The notes under the pieces: model-generated
What the model saw: only the letters and a program-made list of their open reading frames with translations
Database searches by the model: none
What the model was told of the DNA's origin: nothing
Source of the DNA: a virus
DNA length: 64,000 nt
Virus record (IMG/VR): IMGVR_UViG_3300022562_000747
Location: 117,158 to 181,157 of that record
Strand: one strand, 5' to 3'
Shown: piece after piece, positions 1 to 7,596 of the stretch
How positions within the stretch are numbered: position 1 is the stretch's first letter
Layout of the letters: every line of letters starts with the position of its first letter
Program-made: the position numbers and the translations under genes

Positions 1-255
1 ATTGTTAGTGATAAGAAAAAATTGACCCTGCAAGCATTGGATATGAAAAATCCCACCGGGAACATCTATAAACAAAAATGCACTAATGGGGAAGGAACAA
101 GCAAATTCATTAGTGCCTTTGCGGCTGAGAAAATCAATCTTCTAATGTCAATGGATTATAATGTAACAATAGGCAAGGGAGTTGCCGAGTTCAAGGGTAA
201 GGATGTTACCTATTGGATTGCTCCGCAAGCAAAGTTTTCAACATATGAAGATTAA
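1..255 (+). CDS. 45: DNA polymerase sliding clamp, C-terminal part (gp45)
   Basis: The frame is open to the left edge, so only the last 84 residues are present and the true start lies outside the window. The sequence ends in an NYDVTIG-like strand, a Phe-Lys pair and a YWIA motif near the C-terminus, as I remember from gp45 of T4-like phages. The clamp is a ring that tethers DNA polymerase and, in T4, activates late transcription. The clamp-loader genes follow after two small genes, which is the expected neighbourhood. The identification rests mainly on context plus these weak motifs. Confidence 0.75.
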   Translation: MVSDKKKLTLQALDMKNPTGNIYKQKCTNGEGTSKFISAFAAEKINLLMSMDYNVTIGKGVAEFKGKDVTYWIAPQAKFSTYED

Positions 256-258
256 AAA

Positions 259-642
259 ATGAAAAAAATTGAAATTGGTTTGAATACAGCGGTTGATTTT
301 TTCCACACTTTGAATCAAAAGGCTGGATGGTGGGATGATCCGGAAACGGGTGAAAGTCTTCGAACAAATCCATATGTTATCGGAACCAAATTAGGTCTAA
401 TTCATTCGGAAATATCCGAAGCATTGGAAGCGTATCGCAAGGATACTATGGATGATCATTTACCGAATCGAAGGGGGGTCGCTGTTGAATTAGCCGATGC
501 CTTTATTCGATTGTTTGATATTTGCGGAGTATTGGGTATCGATAATATCGGAACTGTTATTATAGAAAAACACAATTACAACCAAAAGAGAGCCGATCAC
601 AAGGTAGATAATCGTCGCAAAAAGGGTGGAAAGAAATTCTAA
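259..642 (+). CDS. MazG-like nucleotide pyrophosphohydrolase
   Basis: A 127-residue all-helical protein. Around residues 50-60 it has HSEISEALEAYR, and near 80-90 VELADAFIRLFD. Together these resemble the acidic ExxE...ExxD metal-binding helices of the MazG/all-alpha NTP pyrophosphohydrolase superfamily, which hydrolyse (d)NTPs to monophosphates. The C-terminus is basic (RRKKGGKKF). It lies between gp45 and gp44 and shares its stop region with the next gene (TAATG overlap). The true substrate cannot be inferred. A second MazG-like gene is at 54831. Confidence 0.7.
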   Translation: MKKIEIGLNTAVDFFHTLNQKAGWWDDPETGESLRTNPYVIGTKLGLIHSEISEALEAYRKDTMDDHLPNRRGVAVELADAFIRLFDICGVLGIDNIGTVIIEKHNYNQKRADHKVDNRRKKGGKKF

Positions 643-884
643 TGATTTCTATATGTAAAAATTGCAGGTTTCATGAAAAAGTTTCAAGCTATGTCGGAGT
701 ACCATTTCACCATTGTTTACATCCATTTTTACGAAAAACAGATATAGTAACAGGTGAAAAAGTTGCAACTGGATCACTTAATTGTTATGATGTAAGAGCT
801 AACAAAGATAAGTGTGGTCTAACAGGTAAATGGTATGAATCAAAAAGTGGGTTTAAATTTGGGGGTACGATACTACATGAATAA
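642..884 (+). CDS. Cysteine-rich hypothetical protein
   Basis: An 80-residue protein starting at an ATG that overlaps the upstream stop. Cysteines lie in CKNC near the N-terminus, then C26, C48 and C58, with a histidine next to C26, suggesting a small metal-binding fold. I do not recognise a family. It ends seven bases inside the clamp loader gene, so the two are likely translationally coupled. Confidence 0.6.
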   Translation: MISICKNCRFHEKVSSYVGVPFHHCLHPFLRKTDIVTGEKVATGSLNCYDVRANKDKCGLTGKWYESKSGFKFGGTILHE

Positions 885-1812
885 AGATTTTGTATGGGCT
901 GAAAAATATCGTCCTGCTACAATAGATGAATGTATTCTTCCCAAAGAATTGAAAGAAACCTTTCATTCTTTTGTAAAAAACGGCGATATTCCCAATCTAT
1001 TGTTGATTGGTCCCCCGGGTTGTGGAAAAACCACCATTGCCATTGCCATGCTCAAAGAACTTGAGTGTGATTATATGGTTATTGACGGATCGCTTAAGGG
1101 GGATATGGATACCCTTCGAAATGAGATTGCTAATTTTGCTTCGACTGTCTCGTTTGTCGGCAAGCGCAAGTATATTATTCTGGATGAAGCGGATTATATC
1201 AATTGGCGCACCCAACCAGCATTGCGAAATTTTACCGAGACTTATAGCTCGAATTGTGGGTTTATCCTGACGTGTAATTACGCTAACCGCATTCTAAAGG
1301 AACTACGTTCGCGTTGTGCTAATATTGAGTTTACCATTGCCAAGGATGAACGTCCAGTTCTGGCTAAACAATTCCTGAAACGTTTGACCCAAATCCTTGA
1401 TGCCGAGGGGGTAAAATACGATAAGACTACATTGGTTGAAGTGATCACCAAGTATTTCCCCGATTGGCGGCGAATGCTCAATGAAATTCAGCGTTATGCC
1501 GTTAACGGTAAAATTGATTATGGTATTCTTACTAGCCTATCATCTATTTCAATCAAGGAATTGGTTGGATATATGAAGAATAAGGATTTTACCAAAGTAA
1601 GGCAATGGGCGGCAGAAAATTTGGCTAATGATTCTCAATCTATTTTCCGAGAGTTTTACAATGAAGCTTCAGTTTATTTTGAACCTTCCTATATTCCGGA
1701 ATTAGTTGTTACCCTTGCCAAGTATCAACATCAGGCTTTGTTTAGTGCCGATCAGGAAATCAACCTTGCAGCCTTTTTGGTTGAAGTTATGGTAGAGGCG
1801 ATCTGGAAATGA
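877..1812 (+). CDS. 44: Clamp loader large subunit (gp44)
   Basis: AAA+ ATPase of 311 residues, close to T4 gp44 (319). Starting at ATG 877, behind GGGGG, gives MNKDFVWAEKYRPATIDE, the usual WxEKYRP start of clamp loaders. Walker A is GPPGCGKTT at about residue 45, Walker B is ILDEAD at about 103, and sensor 1/arginine-finger regions (FILTCNYANR, LRSRC) follow. The protein opens the gp45 ring and loads it on primer-template DNA using ATP. The upstream in-frame ATG at 835 lies inside the preceding gene and has no good ribosome site, so it was rejected. Confidence 0.95.
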   Translation: MNKDFVWAEKYRPATIDECILPKELKETFHSFVKNGDIPNLLLIGPPGCGKTTIAIAMLKELECDYMVIDGSLKGDMDTLRNEIANFASTVSFVGKRKYIILDEADYINWRTQPALRNFTETYSSNCGFILTCNYANRILKELRSRCANIEFTIAKDERPVLAKQFLKRLTQILDAEGVKYDKTTLVEVITKYFPDWRRMLNEIQRYAVNGKIDYGILTSLSSISIKELVGYMKNKDFTKVRQWAAENLANDSQSIFREFYNEASVYFEPSYIPELVVTLAKYQHQALFSADQEINLAAFLVEVMVEAIWK

Positions 1813-2186
1813 CAGAACCATTTGACTATTTGAACAGTATAATGTTCAAGAAAGAATACTTGATGGATGATGAAGATAACGAAAAAAAGTATCCTCCATT
1901 CATGGTCAATCGTGGTTTGTCTCAACATATTGATTGTTTACTTTTTTCCAATGAAATGAATATTCATTATGATTTGGATAATAAATTGCAATATGATTAC
2001 CTGTATCATTCTATTCGCAAGATGCATCGTAAGCTTGGAAAATGGGCAAAACGTCCGGATGATGATATTGTAGGAGTAATATCGAAATATTTCAAGGTCA
2101 ATATCCGTCGAGCAAGAGAATTTGCATCTCTAATGACAGAGAAACAAAAACGTGAAGTCATGATGAAGGGAGAAACAAATGGCTGA
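1809..2186 (+). CDS. 62: Clamp loader small subunit (gp62)
   Basis: A 125-residue protein overlapping the gp44 stop by four bases. It contains YPPFMVNRGLS near residue 30, the signature I associate with gp62 of T4-like phages, and an RRAREFA helix near the C-terminus. gp62 is the non-ATPase subunit that forms the gp44(4):gp62(1) loader. It is shorter than T4 gp62 (187 residues). Position directly after gp44 supports the call. Confidence 0.88.
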   Translation: MTEPFDYLNSIMFKKEYLMDDEDNEKKYPPFMVNRGLSQHIDCLLFSNEMNIHYDLDNKLQYDYLYHSIRKMHRKLGKWAKRPDDDIVGVISKYFKVNIRRAREFASLMTEKQKREVMMKGETNG

Positions 2187-2445
2187 AAATGAAACTGATA
2201 AACTTTTGGCAGCATTCGCAGGCTTGTTTTTGCTTCCATTTATATTGTTCTTTGCTACGATAATTGGAACCGTAGCAGGAGCAATTGGAGGATGGGCTGT
2301 TGGTTTATTCTATGGGGATACTATTCTTTTTATTCTGAACCAATTGGGTGTCCATGGAGTAACCATGGGACAATTCGGAGCCTTTTTGGGATTTGTGGGG
2401 GGATTTTTCAAATCAGTATATATGTTTAGAAATCCTAAAAAATAA
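2179..2445 (+). CDS. Small membrane protein
   Basis: An 88-residue protein with two hydrophobic segments (about residues 10-35 and 40-75), glycine-rich (GTVAGAIGGWAVGLF), consistent with a two-pass inner-membrane protein. It overlaps gp62 by eight bases and the next gene by one. No family recognised. Confidence 0.6.
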   Translation: MAENETDKLLAAFAGLFLLPFILFFATIIGTVAGAIGGWAVGLFYGDTILFILNQLGVHGVTMGQFGAFLGFVGGFFKSVYMFRNPKK

Positions 2446-2954
2446 TGAATTTTCGAAAAGCTAATCTGGACGATATTGACGATATCCTTCGTTTGGAAAG
2501 ACTTGGTTTTGGAGAGCATCGATTTTCTCGTAATGCCCTTCGAAACCAGTTGAAATCCAAGAGCGTTGATGTTTTGGTAGCCGAAGATTTCAAAACAATA
2601 GGATTTACTAAACAATATAGTAATTCTAAATTTAGTATTGTTCCATCCAAGGTTTTTAGAAGTGAAAAATGTATTGGATATGTAAGTGTTTTCTATAGGT
2701 CCAATAGTTCCAAGGCTCTAATAGCCTCAATTACGGTTGATCCAGCTTATAGACATAAAGGAATAGCCACAAAATTGATGGAAAAAGCTATAATATATGC
2801 TTATGACCGGGATATTACCCAAATCAAGCTACAGGTAGCCAAAACCAATACCAATGCTATAAAGATAAATACTAAGTTCGATTTCAAAATTGAAAAAACA
2901 TTATCGAATTATTATGGTAAAGGAAAATCTGCTTACCTGATGGTCAAGAATTAG
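2445..2954 (+). CDS. GNAT-family N-acetyltransferase
   Basis: A 169-residue protein with the GNAT core. Residues about 95-115 contain ITVDPAYRHKGIATKLM, matching the V-x-P-x-x-R-x-x-G-I-A acetyl-CoA binding loop (motif A), and motif B follows with TNTNAIKINTKFDFK. It begins MNFRKANLDDIDDILRLE, as in RimI-like acetyltransferases. The substrate (protein N-terminus or small molecule) is unknown. The gene is coupled to its upstream neighbour through overlapping TAATG. Confidence 0.82.
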   Translation: MNFRKANLDDIDDILRLERLGFGEHRFSRNALRNQLKSKSVDVLVAEDFKTIGFTKQYSNSKFSIVPSKVFRSEKCIGYVSVFYRSNSSKALIASITVDPAYRHKGIATKLMEKAIIYAYDRDITQIKLQVAKTNTNAIKINTKFDFKIEKTLSNYYGKGKSAYLMVKN

Positions 2955-2963
2955 GAGAGAAAA

Positions 2964-3122
2964 ATGGAACCACTTGTTGGATTAATAGTAGCAGTTGCTT
3001 GGCTAATTGGAACCATTTGGTTATTCAAGGAACAACATTGGGGATGGGGAATTGCCGGAATATTTATTCCTATCATTTCTATTATCTATCTAGTATATCG
3101 GTATTTACCAAAGGGAACCTAA
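2964..3122 (+). CDS. Small two-helix membrane protein (52 aa)
   Basis: ATG at 2964 behind GGAGAG. It encodes 52 residues with two hydrophobic stretches (VGLIVAVAWLIGTIWLF and GIAGIFIPIISIIYLVY). No recognised family. It ends one base before the next start codon. Confidence 0.65.
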   Translation: MEPLVGLIVAVAWLIGTIWLFKEQHWGWGIAGIFIPIISIIYLVYRYLPKGT

Positions 3123-3123
3123 G

Positions 3124-3534
3124 ATGAAATTTTTAGTATATGGAATACTCGCTCTATTTTTAGGAACTGGTTTAGTTTATGCGGCTCCGACTTCTGAAAA
3201 AGAAAAACCAATAACCCAAGAATTGAAACCCGGGGAAAAACCTTTAGAAGATCAAGGAAAAGATGGAATTATCATTTATTCTGTTCCGACTAAGGTTACC
3301 TGTATGACTAAAGAGGATGGGGATAATTTTGTAAAATACAGTATGTTGCAACCATATTTTGTTGCTAAGTCAAATAATCAAGCGTTTTTAGTAATGGTAA
3401 ATCCTGTTAATAAAACATGGGCAATAATGATTGTTCCTGAGCCGGGAAAACAAACTATGATTTGTATAGCAGGAGGGGGTACTGGTTTTGCAATCAATCC
3501 TGATGGAGCAAAAGAAACTAATGAAACAAAATAA
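3124..3534 (+). CDS. Exported hypothetical protein with signal peptide
   Basis: A 136-residue protein starting MKFLVYGILALFLGTGLVYA followed by APTSEK, a typical Sec signal peptide with an AxA-like cleavage site near residue 20. The mature part is beta-rich with two cysteines. Presumably periplasmic. No family recognised. Confidence 0.65.
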   Translation: MKFLVYGILALFLGTGLVYAAPTSEKEKPITQELKPGEKPLEDQGKDGIIIYSVPTKVTCMTKEDGDNFVKYSMLQPYFVAKSNNQAFLVMVNPVNKTWAIMIVPEPGKQTMICIAGGGTGFAINPDGAKETNETK

Positions 3535-3721
3535 TTGGCGACCTCTTGATATCAAGAATTTTCTCCCCGGAATGTATTATGATTTCAAAATGAAGGATAA
3601 TACAATAATTGAGGGGGGTATGTTCAAAGGTGGGAAATTCGGCAATCGATATGGTCTTCCAATCGGTAAACCCCGATTTTTCCGATATCAAAAATTCGTC
3701 GTTCAGGAACTTAAGATATGA
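3521..3721 (+). CDS. Hypothetical protein
   Basis: A 66-residue protein. I prefer ATG 3521 (MKQNNWRPL) over an upstream ATG at 3488 because GGAG lies about 10 bases before it and the overlap with the preceding gene stays short. It is basic at the C-terminus. No family recognised. Confidence 0.5.
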   Translation: MKQNNWRPLDIKNFLPGMYYDFKMKDNTIIEGGMFKGGKFGNRYGLPIGKPRFFRYQKFVVQELKI

Positions 3722-3876
3722 TCGATAAAAGGGTCTTAAAACTATTAGAGGAATATCTTCAAAATCCTGACCTTTCGGATGATATTCGGGAACATTATCA
3801 AAAATTCGTAAAAATGGTGCAGGAAAACAAGCCTCTACCTACGGGGAAACGCCTAAAGGTTAGAAATAAGCTGTAG
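3718..3876 (+). CDS. Small helical protein (52 aa)
   Basis: ATG overlaps the upstream TGA (ATGA). It encodes 52 residues, mostly charged and helical (LLEEYLQNP...IREHYQKFVK) with a basic tail. Unknown function. It ends just at the late-type promoter before regA. Confidence 0.55.
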   Translation: MIDKRVLKLLEEYLQNPDLSDDIREHYQKFVKMVQENKPLPTGKRLKVRNKL

Positions 3877-3889
3877 AATAAATACTATA
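3877..3889 (+). promoter_or_regulatory. T4-type late promoter upstream of regA
   Basis: AATAAATACTATA matches the T4 late consensus TATAAATACTATT at 11 of 13 positions. A start site near 3896 would give a leader of about 38 bases to regA. In T4 such sites are read by RNA polymerase with gp55 and gp33, activated by the gp45 clamp. Confidence 0.6.
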
Positions 3890-3933
3890 CTGGCTATGTC
3901 GCTCATATAATAATAAAAAGAATGGAGTGAAAA

Positions 3934-4344
3934 ATGAATGAAACTGACAGTTTATTTCGAGGTTATGGAATTGAAGTTATCCTACCTGACGATCAAGCAT
4001 TTCTAAAAATCCGAGAAACATTACAACGTATTGGCGTTGCTTCCCGTAAAGATAAGACTTTGTATCAATCTGCTCATATTCTACATAAACAGGGACAATA
4101 TGCGATTCTACATTTTAAGGAATTGTTTGCTCTGGATGGAAAGAAAACCGATTTTTCGGAAGATGATCGCCAACGTCGAAACGCGATTGCGTCACTTTTG
4201 GAAGAATGGAATTTGGTCAAGATTAAAAACCCTGACCTAGTAATTGACAAGGCTCCGATGAGTCATATCAAGGTAGTCCGTTACAAGGAAAAAAACGATT
4301 GGGTTTTAAAGTGTAAATATTCCGTAGGAAGGAAAAAAGTCTGA
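3934..4344 (+). CDS. regA: Translation repressor RegA
   Basis: A 136-residue homologue of T4 RegA (122 aa). The conserved run FLKIRETLQRIGVASRKDK, then LYQSAHILHKQGQYAILHFKELFALDGK, corresponds to the T4 sequence around residues 12-60. RegA binds early mRNAs at their ribosome sites and blocks translation. The start is ATG 3934 behind GGAGTG. Its last codon and TGA stop lie inside the 5' acceptor strand of the following tRNA, so tRNA processing would remove the 3' end of this mRNA. Confidence 0.95.
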   Translation: MNETDSLFRGYGIEVILPDDQAFLKIRETLQRIGVASRKDKTLYQSAHILHKQGQYAILHFKELFALDGKKTDFSEDDRQRRNAIASLLEEWNLVKIKNPDLVIDKAPMSHIKVVRYKEKNDWVLKCKYSVGRKKV

Positions 4345-4411
4345 TGGTCTTGGGATCGCCACGGCTTCTAATCTGTATGGCAGACGGGTTCGAATCCCGT
4401 ATCAGACGCCA
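4339..4411 (+). tRNA. tRNA-like gene, probable anticodon UCU (Arg)
   Basis: Perfect 7-bp acceptor (GTCTGAT with ATCAGAC), encoded CCA and a canonical T-arm (ACGGG, loop TTCGAAT, CCCGT). The anticodon arm is irregular: ACGG/CTGT pairs leave an 8-base loop CTTCTAAT, most simply read as TCT; a 7-base reading would give CTA. The D-arm is poor and position 8 is G instead of T. It may be a degenerate or unusual tRNA. The first six bases overlap the regA 3' end. Confidence 0.7.
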
Positions 4412-4459
4412 ATTTAAGAGGACAATAAGATGATCAGATAGATGCATTAGGGCACCACC

Positions 4460-4510
4460 TTTTACTCTCCAAAATAAATTCAACCAAATTTATAACAAAG
4501 GAGAGTAAAA
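4460..4510 (+). promoter_or_regulatory. Hairpin masking the Shine-Dalgarno site of the 4510 gene
   Basis: TTTTACTCTCC (4460-4470) is perfectly complementary to GGAGAGTAAAA (4500-4510), which holds the Shine-Dalgarno GGAG and the A of the start codon. The loop is 29 bases. When folded, the ribosome site is hidden, so translation should be off in long transcripts and on in transcripts starting inside the loop or when the stem is opened. T4 uses similar hairpins for lysozyme and other late genes. Confidence 0.7.
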
Positions 4511-4899
4511 TGAAAGATTATCTTAAAACAAAATGTTGTTCACTGGCAGAAGAAGCCAAAATTATTCGCAGACTTGAACGTTCCCGTATCAAAAAGGGAC
4601 GGCGAGCCGCGTCATTAGGTAAAACCGAGGCGGCAAATTATCACTATTCAGTCTTATTCGGATTGCGCGACCATCGCACTAGAGATGTGCGACAGGAATC
4701 TCGTCATTCGAATTTGGCGTATGGTTTTATAAAAGGTCGCGAATATAATGAAATTGAACAGTCGGCTTTCAAACAACCAAATTGGAAACGTGTTCAAACA
4801 TTAGTGGAAAAATATGGCGAGGGGGATAAAACAATCCTACTCGAAAATTTTGCTACGTGGAAAAACAAGGCTATCGTTTCATTCGAAAAGAAAGCCTAA
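4510..4899 (+). CDS. Hypothetical basic helical protein
   Basis: A 129-residue, strongly helical, Arg/Lys-rich protein (EEAKIIRRLERSRIKKGRRAA near the N-terminus). No family recognised. Translation appears controlled by an 11-bp stem that covers its ribosome binding site. It is followed by a strong stem-loop and is the last plus-strand gene before the minus-strand block. Confidence 0.6.
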   Translation: MKDYLKTKCCSLAEEAKIIRRLERSRIKKGRRAASLGKTEAANYHYSVLFGLRDHRTRDVRQESRHSNLAYGFIKGREYNEIEQSAFKQPNWKRVQTLVEKYGEGDKTILLENFATWKNKAIVSFEKKA

Positions 4900-4906
4900 A
4901 ATAAAA

Positions 4907-4941
4907 ACAGGTCCGGGGTTTATTCCGGACCTGTACTTTCA
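4907..4941. terminator. Bidirectional terminator between convergent blocks
   Basis: A 10-bp perfect stem (ACAGGTCCGG / CCGGACCTGT) with an 8-base loop. On the minus strand it is followed by TTTTTATTTT, a good intrinsic terminator for the gene at 4994-5197. On the plus strand it is followed by TACTTTC, a weaker tract. It sits in the convergent gap. Confidence 0.75.
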
Positions 4942-4993
4942 CCCGCATTTAGACAATCAGGAGGTGATACAAAAACGCAGGTGAGGGGCGAGC

Positions 4994-5197
4994 TTAGGAA
5001 GCCATTCGGTAATAATTTACCCGATTGCCGTTCGAACCCCGCGTATTCAGGTAAATGGTATTACCCTCATTACGAAGATCACGAACTGCCGCCGAAACGC
5101 TATTCAAGCCGGTCTTACGCTGGCATTGCGTAACCGGATGGTTCTTACTATCGCTTAGAAGCCTGAATAGCTTGTCGATCTTAGTCAGCTTAGTCAT
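4994..5197 (-). CDS. Small helix-turn-helix DNA-binding protein
   Basis: A 67-residue protein with a winged-helix-like pattern: KIDKLFRLLSDSKNHPVTQCQ, then GLNSVSAAVRDLRNEGNTI, ending in a short beta hairpin (NRVNYYRM). This resembles helix-turn-helix proteins in which the second helix reads DNA. It is the promoter-proximal gene of a minus-strand unit with its own sigma70 promoter at 5256-5284, so it may be an early regulator. Confidence 0.65.
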   Translation of the reverse strand: MTKLTKIDKLFRLLSDSKNHPVTQCQRKTGLNSVSAAVRDLRNEGNTIYLNTRGSNGNRVNYYRMAS

Positions 5198-5255
5198 TAT
5201 TAATTTCTCCTTGTTTTAAATTCGCCGCGAATAAAGATTCACAAGCCTATTGTCT

Positions 5256-5284
5256 ATAGTATCACACCTTGGGATCAGAGTCAA
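5256..5284 (-). promoter_or_regulatory. Sigma70-type promoter for the HTH gene
   Basis: On the minus strand TTGACT, 17 bases, TACTAT. The -35 lies in the 3' end of the upstream small gene. It points to the HTH gene, leaving a leader of about 55 bases. Confidence 0.7.
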
Positions 5285-5438
5285 GCGTTTTTTTCACGTC
5301 CCTTACATATATTTTCCACAAATTTTTATGGACATATTTATAAGGTCCCAATAATTGTTTTACGTTGACTAGGCGATAAGCTTCATCATCCGGACGGCGT
5401 AATATTTCACCGGTTTTTATATTTTGAATTGTTTTCAT
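5262..5438 (-). CDS. Small hypothetical protein (58 aa)
   Basis: Begins MKTIQNIKTGEILRRPDDEAYRLV, a start shared by many small phage proteins of unknown function (MKTIxNIKTGEIxR...DEEA). 58 residues. Its ATG abuts the stop of the preceding minus-strand gene with no gap, so it is the last gene of that operon. Confidence 0.7.
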   Translation of the reverse strand: MKTIQNIKTGEILRRPDDEAYRLVNVKQLLGPYKYVHKNLWKIYVRDVKKTLDSDPKV

Positions 5439-5888
5439 TTAGTTATCAAACCAAAATACAATGCGATAATTATCGAAAAATTTATCATCATTTTCATCAT
5501 ATTTTTCTACCCCGAAATAATAACTTTCGGGATATTTTTCTCTATATCCATTTTCTTCGGCAAGTTGATATTCAGTTTCCAAGAATATTTTAGAAGCCTC
5601 TTTCAATGGCAACCATGAATGAGAATGACCATCCCCACCCCATTGAGCAACCATTTCTTGGGTAGTTTCGGAAATATCAAGGGGAAGTCCACGCGCCGCA
5701 GGTCCGTTTCCTCTTACTCCTGCCAATGCAGCAAAACGTTCATAATTCCGCCCTCTGGCTACGGGAGAATCCCAATCAAATTCGCCTTTTTTGGCATATA
5801 ACCGATGATGACCAAGGAAGGTATCAATCCCCACCCATTTGCCGTCTTTTCGGCGTTTTTCTAAAACTAGATGAATATCGCAACTCAT
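5439..5888 (-). CDS. Conserved phage-type hypothetical protein
   Basis: A 149-residue protein beginning MSCDIHLVLEKR, with LGHHRLYA and GGDGHSHSWLPLKEA motifs. This layout is common in hypothetical proteins of large phages. I know of no assigned activity. The histidine clusters (GHH, GDGHSHS) could bind metal, but this is speculation. It sits in a compact minus-strand operon. Confidence 0.6.
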   Translation of the reverse strand: MSCDIHLVLEKRRKDGKWVGIDTFLGHHRLYAKKGEFDWDSPVARGRNYERFAALAGVRGNGPAARGLPLDISETTQEMVAQWGGDGHSHSWLPLKEASKIFLETEYQLAEENGYREKYPESYYFGVEKYDENDDKFFDNYRIVFWFDN

Positions 5889-5889
5889 T

Positions 5890-6078
5890 TTATCCCTCTA
5901 CTGTCTCTATTGGTTGCCATGTAATCTCTCCCGTAGAACGATTCCAATATGCCTGTTCGAGAACTTTTTCATCAGGTATATAATTACCCGTAAGAGGATC
6001 AGTTGTCCAATGCCTAATAATTCGCCAACGCAAGGCAGTTGTTCTTTCTATAATAGCACTTTCTTCCGGTTTATTCAT
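5890..6078 (-). CDS. Hypothetical protein
   Basis: 62 residues from ATG 6078 (MNKPEESAII), chosen because it overlaps the upstream stop as elsewhere in this operon. Contains WRIIRHWTTDPLTGNYIPDE and W-rich strands. No family recognised. Confidence 0.5.
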   Translation of the reverse strand: MNKPEESAIIERTTALRWRIIRHWTTDPLTGNYIPDEKVLEQAYWNRSTGEITWQPIETVEG

Positions 6079-6664
6079 TACGATTTTCATATTCTTTTGC
6101 CCGTTCTTCAAGATCATCAATAGAACAATCGAAGATCATTTCTTCATTTTCAGGATTAGCGTTATCCCAAAAATTGGTAGAAAATGCTTTCACCCGCAAT
6201 TCATTTTGATTGCCTTTATAAATTTCATAGCGATATTCGATATCGCCCGGGGCTACATCATAAACCTCTTGACCCCTTCCGGAATGAAGCAAACGAACAC
6301 CCCCACCCGATAAATCGGAATCCGGATAAGGATTTTCTAATTTTACAATTGCTTCACCAATATTTCCTCCGAAACGATTAGCGTTCGATTTTTTTAAATT
6401 TTCGGGTTTTCTTGTTTTCTCTATTCCCTCAATAAATTGATCATCACACCACCAAGGTAATTTATTGGCAGTTATAAATGCAGCCGCAAATTCGTCCGCT
6501 TCATAACGGGGCAAATGCCATGCAAAGATTAGAGCTTGTTTTATTGATTTTGCGGCTCTGGTGGGATAATTATCCGAATGTTTATAAACGTGGTAAGTGC
6601 GACCATCGCCCATACCCCATTCAGGATCGTTATCGATAAATGAATAAACTCCGCGTGTGGACAT
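6071..6664 (-). CDS. Conserved hypothetical protein (MSTRGVYSF type)
   Basis: The start is placed at ATG 6664, behind GGGG, giving MSTRGVYSFIDND and 197 residues. A longer frame to 6697 overlaps a small gene. Proteins with this N-terminus (S-T-R-G-x-Y-x-F) and a following YHVYKHSDNYP are frequent in phages and plasmids, function unknown. Second gene of the minus-strand operon. Confidence 0.6.
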   Translation of the reverse strand: MSTRGVYSFIDNDPEWGMGDGRTYHVYKHSDNYPTRAAKSIKQALIFAWHLPRYEADEFAAAFITANKLPWWCDDQFIEGIEKTRKPENLKKSNANRFGGNIGEAIVKLENPYPDSDLSGGGVRLLHSGRGQEVYDVAPGDIEYRYEIYKGNQNELRVKAFSTNFWDNANPENEEMIFDCSIDDLEERAKEYENRNE

Positions 6665-6665
6665 T

Positions 6666-6740
6666 TCAACCCCTATACATATTGATTGCTGTTCCAATTA
6701 GAAAGCACAATGATCCAGCAATATAAAACCAATTTGCCAT
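6666..6740 (-). CDS. 24-residue membrane peptide
   Basis: ATG at 6740 behind AGGAAGAAT encodes MANWFYIAGSLCFLIGTAIN plus four residues, a single hydrophobic helix. It ends two bases upstream of the next start. Good ribosome site and operon position argue that it is expressed. Confidence 0.55.
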   Translation of the reverse strand: MANWFYIAGSLCFLIGTAINMYRG

Positions 6741-6814
6741 AATTCTTCCTGTGCCGAATCCAGTTTGTTATATCGGCTTTAGTGCACGGATTTACCCCAC
6801 ACCGCTGGAAATAA

Positions 6815-6842
6815 CGTCAGGTGTTTAGGAGGCGACCTGACG
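6815..6842 (-). terminator. Stem-loop, probable terminator after the AT-hook gene
   Basis: CGTCAGGT / ACCTGACG perfect 8-bp stem with a 12-base loop, about 45 bases downstream of the minus-strand gene 6888-7367. On that strand it is followed by TTATTTCC, a weak T tract. Confidence 0.5.
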
Positions 6843-6887
6843 CGCCTATTTCGCGGACTGAGCTTAAGTGCCGACCACGCCTAACTT

Positions 6888-7367
6888 TTACGCTACTCCT
6901 GCCAGCTTTTGCTTCGCTGCCCGTAACTGGGCGCGAATATCATCCATTGCCTTTTTCTTTTCAACAACCGGGGCGGTAGCCTTGACCGGCTTTACCTTTG
7001 GCTTGATTTCAACAATGACTTGCTTGACCGGCTTTTCTACCGTTTTCTTGGCTTTGTTCTTGCTGCCCTTGGGACGACCACGCTTCCTCGGAACCTTATT
7101 CAATTCCGCTTCAGCTTGGGCGATCTTGCCACGCAAAAACTCCACCATTCCCGCTTGCGTAATGTGCTGCACCAAATGCTTCATGGCATCCAGCTTAGAC
7201 ATTACATGGGGAAGGTGGACAAACCGAAATTCGGTATGACCTTTGGTTGCAACTTGGAATAGCTGCAACTTTTCTGTCCGACCCGACACGTTCAACTTAT
7301 ACGTGCCATTGATGCAGGACACACCCGCGACCTTTATCTGTCGGGGCTTCTTTGTTTTATCGCTCAT
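6888..7367 (-). CDS. AT-hook-like basic DNA-binding protein
   Basis: 159 residues. The middle carries RKRGRPKGSKNK, a clear AT-hook (RGRP core) that binds the minor groove of AT-rich DNA. It is followed by a Lys/Pro/Val-rich linker and a basic C-terminal helix. The N-terminal 60 residues look like a small beta domain. Possible roles are nucleoid-like binding of phage or host DNA, or transcription control. Higher GC in the coding sequence than its neighbours. Read from its own promoter at 7410-7438. Confidence 0.7.
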   Translation of the reverse strand: MSDKTKKPRQIKVAGVSCINGTYKLNVSGRTEKLQLFQVATKGHTEFRFVHLPHVMSKLDAMKHLVQHITQAGMVEFLRGKIAQAEAELNKVPRKRGRPKGSKNKAKKTVEKPVKQVIVEIKPKVKPVKATAPVVEKKKAMDDIRAQLRAAKQKLAGVA

Positions 7368-7409
7368 TATATAAAGTTTTCCTCATAGGTTGTAGTCACC
7401 ATGGTTCTA

Positions 7410-7438
7410 AGTATGCCTGAAAACTGGTTCAAAGTCAA
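7410..7438 (-). promoter_or_regulatory. Sigma70-type promoter for the AT-hook gene
   Basis: Minus strand TTGACT, 17 bases, CATACT, about 35 bases upstream of the start codon at 7367. Confidence 0.6.
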
Positions 7439-7596
7439 GTTTTTTATTTTTCAATGATATCAATGGGTTATAGAGCCATGCTTTTTTTGTAATAGAGCTA
7501 TGCGTTTAGGACATACCAATCAGGGTTGTATTTGAAATAATTATAAAATTTCTGATTATCCGGCTAACTCATTGATATCATTATGAAACAAAATTG

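Noticed and set aside
1007-1270. Alternative frames inside the clamp loader gene
   Set aside because: They are shadows of gp44, which has complete AAA+ motifs in its own frame.
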